Assembly: GCA_051650265.1 (NCBI GenBank)
Contig: JBOFIR010000087.1
Span: 1-8,356, forward strand
DNA: 8,356 bases
Direction of reading: 5' to 3'
Source of the DNA: JBOFEH01 sp051650265
GTDB lineage: Bacteria; Bacillota; Clostridia; Lachnospirales; Cellulosilyticaceae
In this document: piece by piece, positions 6,864 to 8,356 of the stretch
Position numbering within the stretch: the first letter of the stretch is position 1
How the letters are laid out: the number at the start of each line of letters is the position of its first letter
Position numbers and translations under genes: made by a program
The notes under the pieces: generated by a model
What the model saw: only the letters and a program-made list of their open reading frames with translations
Told to the model about the DNA's origin: nothing
The model's database searches: none

Positions 6864-6875
6864 AAGGAGACCACG

Positions 6876-8000
6876 ATGAAAGATCTCAGCCTCAAAAAAA
6901 TCTTTATGATTATTACCTATTGTTTTTTACTTACGTTTCTCGTTGTTCGTTTTAATAGTATTTGGGGTTTTGCGACACATGCGCTCAACCTGACGACACC
7001 TTTTTTTGTAGGGCTTGCTATCGCTTTTATTCTCAATAAGCCCATGCTTCATTTTCGCAGACTGTACAAACGCTTCTTGCAGCGAGAGGGACTGATCAAC
7101 ACACTCGCTATTATTACCGCCTATATTTTATTTGTGCTCACTCTCGTAGCTATTTTTACCTTTATTATCCCACAGCTCATCATCAACATACGAAACTTCT
7201 TTGTGAATCTAGGGGATTATCTTACCAACGTAGAAAACTTTCTTATTAAAATAATGACAGATTTGCACCTGACTTCTTCTACATATACCAAGCTCTTTGA
7301 ACAATTTAACACGGTGATCAAAGATATTGCTACCTTTACACTTTCTTACCTTAAGAATCTCATCCCACAGCTTGCAAACTTTACATCAAGTATTGTTGGA
7401 CTACTCTTTAATACGATTATTGCTGTGGTTGTATCCATCAATCTCCTTGCAGGTAAGGAAAAATTACTCGCTCAAGGCAAACAAATCACTTATACTTATT
7501 TACCTCACCCGCTCGCAGCGCGCATTGAATATGTCTTCAAACTCTCTGCAGACATTTTTAGTAAATATGTGATGGGGCAGCTTATGGAGGCCTGTATCTT
7601 AGGTGGGCTGTGCTTTATAGGAATGAAAATCTTTGGATTCGAATATGCAATCTTGATCAGCACATTAGTTGCCGTGACCGCACTGATTCCTGTGATGGGT
7701 GCCTATCTAGGAGGCGGCGTTGCCTTTGTCTTACTCGCTATGATTTCTCCTGTTAAGGCACTGCTTTTCCTGGTATACCTTGCTATTCTTCAACAACTTG
7801 AAAATAGTATTATTTATCCACGGGTGGTTGGCTCCTCCATCGGCCTTCCAGGTCTCTGGGTTATTTTTGCTGTAACTGTCGGTGGTGGGTTATTTGGTTT
7901 CGTAGGTATTTTAATCAGTGTCCCAATCATGTCTATTCTCTATGCACTCATCAAAGAAGATGTAATGCGCAAAAAAACAAAAAGTGTGGTTGAAGTGTAA
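6876..8000 (+). CDS. AI-2E family transporter (PerM/YdiK/UPF0118 type polytopic membrane protein)
   Basis: Predicted 374 residues, the normal family length. AAGGAG six bases before the ATG fixes the start. Hydrophobic segments fall at about 9-27, 38-54, 76-98, 172-191, 240-256, 258-277, 281-305 and 325-357, with an amphipathic extramembrane region between about 100 and 170, as is typical. The conserved C-terminal half is clear: GQLMEACILGGLCFIGM (234-250), TALIPVMGAYLGG (268-280) and QQLENSIIYPRVVGSSIGLP (306-325). The family is named after E. coli TqsA, linked to AI-2 export, but members have been assigned different substrates, including Na+/H+ exchange, so the cargo here cannot be stated. 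No luxS or lsr genes lie in the window. The stop codon lies in the loop of a hairpin (7984-8014), and a small membrane protein gene follows 66 bases later, possibly co-transcribed. Confidence 0.93.
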   Translation: MKDLSLKKIFMIITYCFLLTFLVVRFNSIWGFATHALNLTTPFFVGLAIAFILNKPMLHFRRLYKRFLQREGLINTLAIITAYILFVLTLVAIFTFIIPQLIINIRNFFVNLGDYLTNVENFLIKIMTDLHLTSSTYTKLFEQFNTVIKDIATFTLSYLKNLIPQLANFTSSIVGLLFNTIIAVVVSINLLAGKEKLLAQGKQITYTYLPHPLAARIEYVFKLSADIFSKYVMGQLMEACILGGLCFIGMKIFGFEYAILISTLVAVTALIPVMGAYLGGGVAFVLLAMISPVKALLFLVYLAILQQLENSIIYPRVVGSSIGLPGLWVIFAVTVGGGLFGFVGILISVPIMSILYALIKEDVMRKKTKSVVEV

Positions 8001-8014
8001 TACTTTAACCACAC
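7984..8014 (+). terminator. Hairpin spanning the AI-2E stop codon, possible attenuator
   Basis: A 13-bp stem (7984-7996 with 8002-8014, one G-U pair at 7992/8006) closes a 5-base loop that contains the TAA stop (7998-8000). No U-run follows directly: the next bases are ACATGTTATAC, and T-rich sequence starts only near 8035. It is therefore not a standard terminator; partial attenuation or protection of the mRNA 3' end is more likely. The arm GTGTGGTT is coding sequence for the C-terminal SVVEV. Confidence 0.45.
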
Positions 8015-8017
8015 ACA

Positions 8018-8034
8018 TGTTATACTTAAGTATA
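8018..8034 (+). promoter_or_regulatory. Possible extended -10 promoter within a 14-bp palindrome
   Basis: TATACTTAAGTATA (8021-8034) is a perfect palindrome. With the preceding TGT it gives TGTTATACT, which fits an extended -10 box (TG-N-TATAAT-like). No convincing -35 is seen 16-18 bases upstream. It could drive the small membrane protein gene at 8067 or be an operator; both are tentative. Confidence 0.3.
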
Positions 8035-8054
8035 TTATTTTTATTTACTTTATA

Positions 8055-8062
8055 GAGGAGGT
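8055..8062 (+). promoter_or_regulatory. Strong ribosome binding site of the partial small membrane protein gene
   Basis: GAGGAGGT, near-perfect, with GGAGG ending five bases before the ATG at 8067. It shows that the open frame at 8067 is a real gene although its end is not in the window. Confidence 0.85.
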
Positions 8063-8066
8063 ACTC

Positions 8067-8356
8067 ATGAAAAAATCCAATTTTACACTTCAACTTGGGC
8101 GTTGGCAATTACAAGGTGTCTGGGCAGTTGTATTAGGACTTATCTTGGCGATCCCAATCATTGCACTTGCACTTCTTATTGTAGGTGTTGTACTCTCTAT
8201 TGCTGGCGTTGCTGTCACCTTTGCATTAGGCGCCGCAGGAATTGCCATCGTTGTAGCACTTGTGGTTGCTGCAGTTGCACTCATCATTGGTCTGATCTCA
8301 CTTGCGTTGCCTCAAAAATGGCGTGATAAACTGGGCATTCATGTTCATATCAATCG
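8067..8356 (+). CDS. Small hydrophobic membrane protein of unknown function (3' end outside the window)
   Basis: The frame is open from the ATG at 8067 to the right edge, giving at least 96 residues with no stop. A basic start (MKKSNFTLQLGRWQLQGVW) is followed by about 64 nearly uninterrupted residues of Ala, Val, Leu, Ile and Gly (18-81). These would make two membrane helices, about 18-50 and 52-80, with a short turn such as AGVAVTF. The polar tail PQKWRDKLGIHVHIN then begins. I do not recognise a family. It is probably a small inner-membrane protein, perhaps with a C-terminal soluble part beyond the window. The strong ribosome site and the 66-base gap suggest translation alongside the AI-2E gene, but its own promoter is possible. 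The existence of the gene is well supported; its function is unknown. Confidence 0.8.
   Translation, partial: MKKSNFTLQLGRWQLQGVWAVVLGLILAIPIIALALLIVGVVLSIAGVAVTFALGAAGIAIVVALVVAAVALIIGLISLALPQKWRDKLGIHVHIN

Noticed and set aside
6876..8000. AI-2 quorum-sensing locus.
   Set aside because: The family name alone does not establish the cargo, and no luxS, lsr or sensor genes are present.
8090..8326. Two overlapping open frames (8090-8287 minus, 8102-8326 plus) over the small membrane protein gene.
   Set aside because: Shadows of the frame beginning at 8067; Cys-rich or Ala/Thr-rich translations without ribosome sites.

Overview
The window looks like chromosomal DNA from a low-GC Gram-positive bacterium (Bacillota, most likely Clostridia; a Lachnospirales or Cellulosilyticum-like host is only a guess). 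The grounds are AT-rich intergenic DNA, strong GGAGG-type ribosome binding sites, sigma-A-like TTGACA/TATAAT promoters, many strong intrinsic terminators, and a gene set typical of clostridia: a VanW/G5 protein, an M3 oligopeptidase, a PLDc-type cardiolipin synthase and an AI-2E family permease. No tRNA, rRNA, CRISPR array or intact mobile element is visible.

Layout from left to right. (1) Bases 1-264 hold the 3' end of a Crp/Fnr-type regulator on the + strand. It converges on a minus-strand gene (501-1394) for a secreted protein that resembles zinc-dependent phospholipase C but appears to lack several metal ligands. A long bidirectional hairpin (400-439) lies between them. (2) Bases 1395-1797 separate that gene from a divergent + strand VanW-domain protein (1798-3201) with a textbook promoter. 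This interval also holds a possible decayed minus-strand reading frame ending in a terminator-like hairpin. (3) A second bidirectional terminator (3216-3259) separates vanW from the minus-strand M3 oligoendopeptidase (3266-5041). Next comes a minus-strand cardiolipin synthase (5144-6718) with its own terminator, so these two same-strand genes are probably separate transcription units. (4) Divergent from the synthase, an AI-2E family permease (6876-8000) is followed 66 bases later by a small, very hydrophobic membrane protein (8067 onward) that runs off the right edge.

How the genes relate: most products act at or beyond the membrane (secreted PLC-like protein, membrane-anchored VanW/G5 protein, cardiolipin synthesis, polytopic permease, small membrane protein), while the oligopeptidase is probably cytosolic. 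Nearly every gene has its own promoter and terminator, so the window looks like ordinary core genome made of single-gene units, not one multi-gene system. I do not see convincing evidence for a new system. The items most worth a second look are the PLC-like protein with substituted ligands, the possible gene remnant at 1510-1740, and the structured region around the end of the AI-2E gene.
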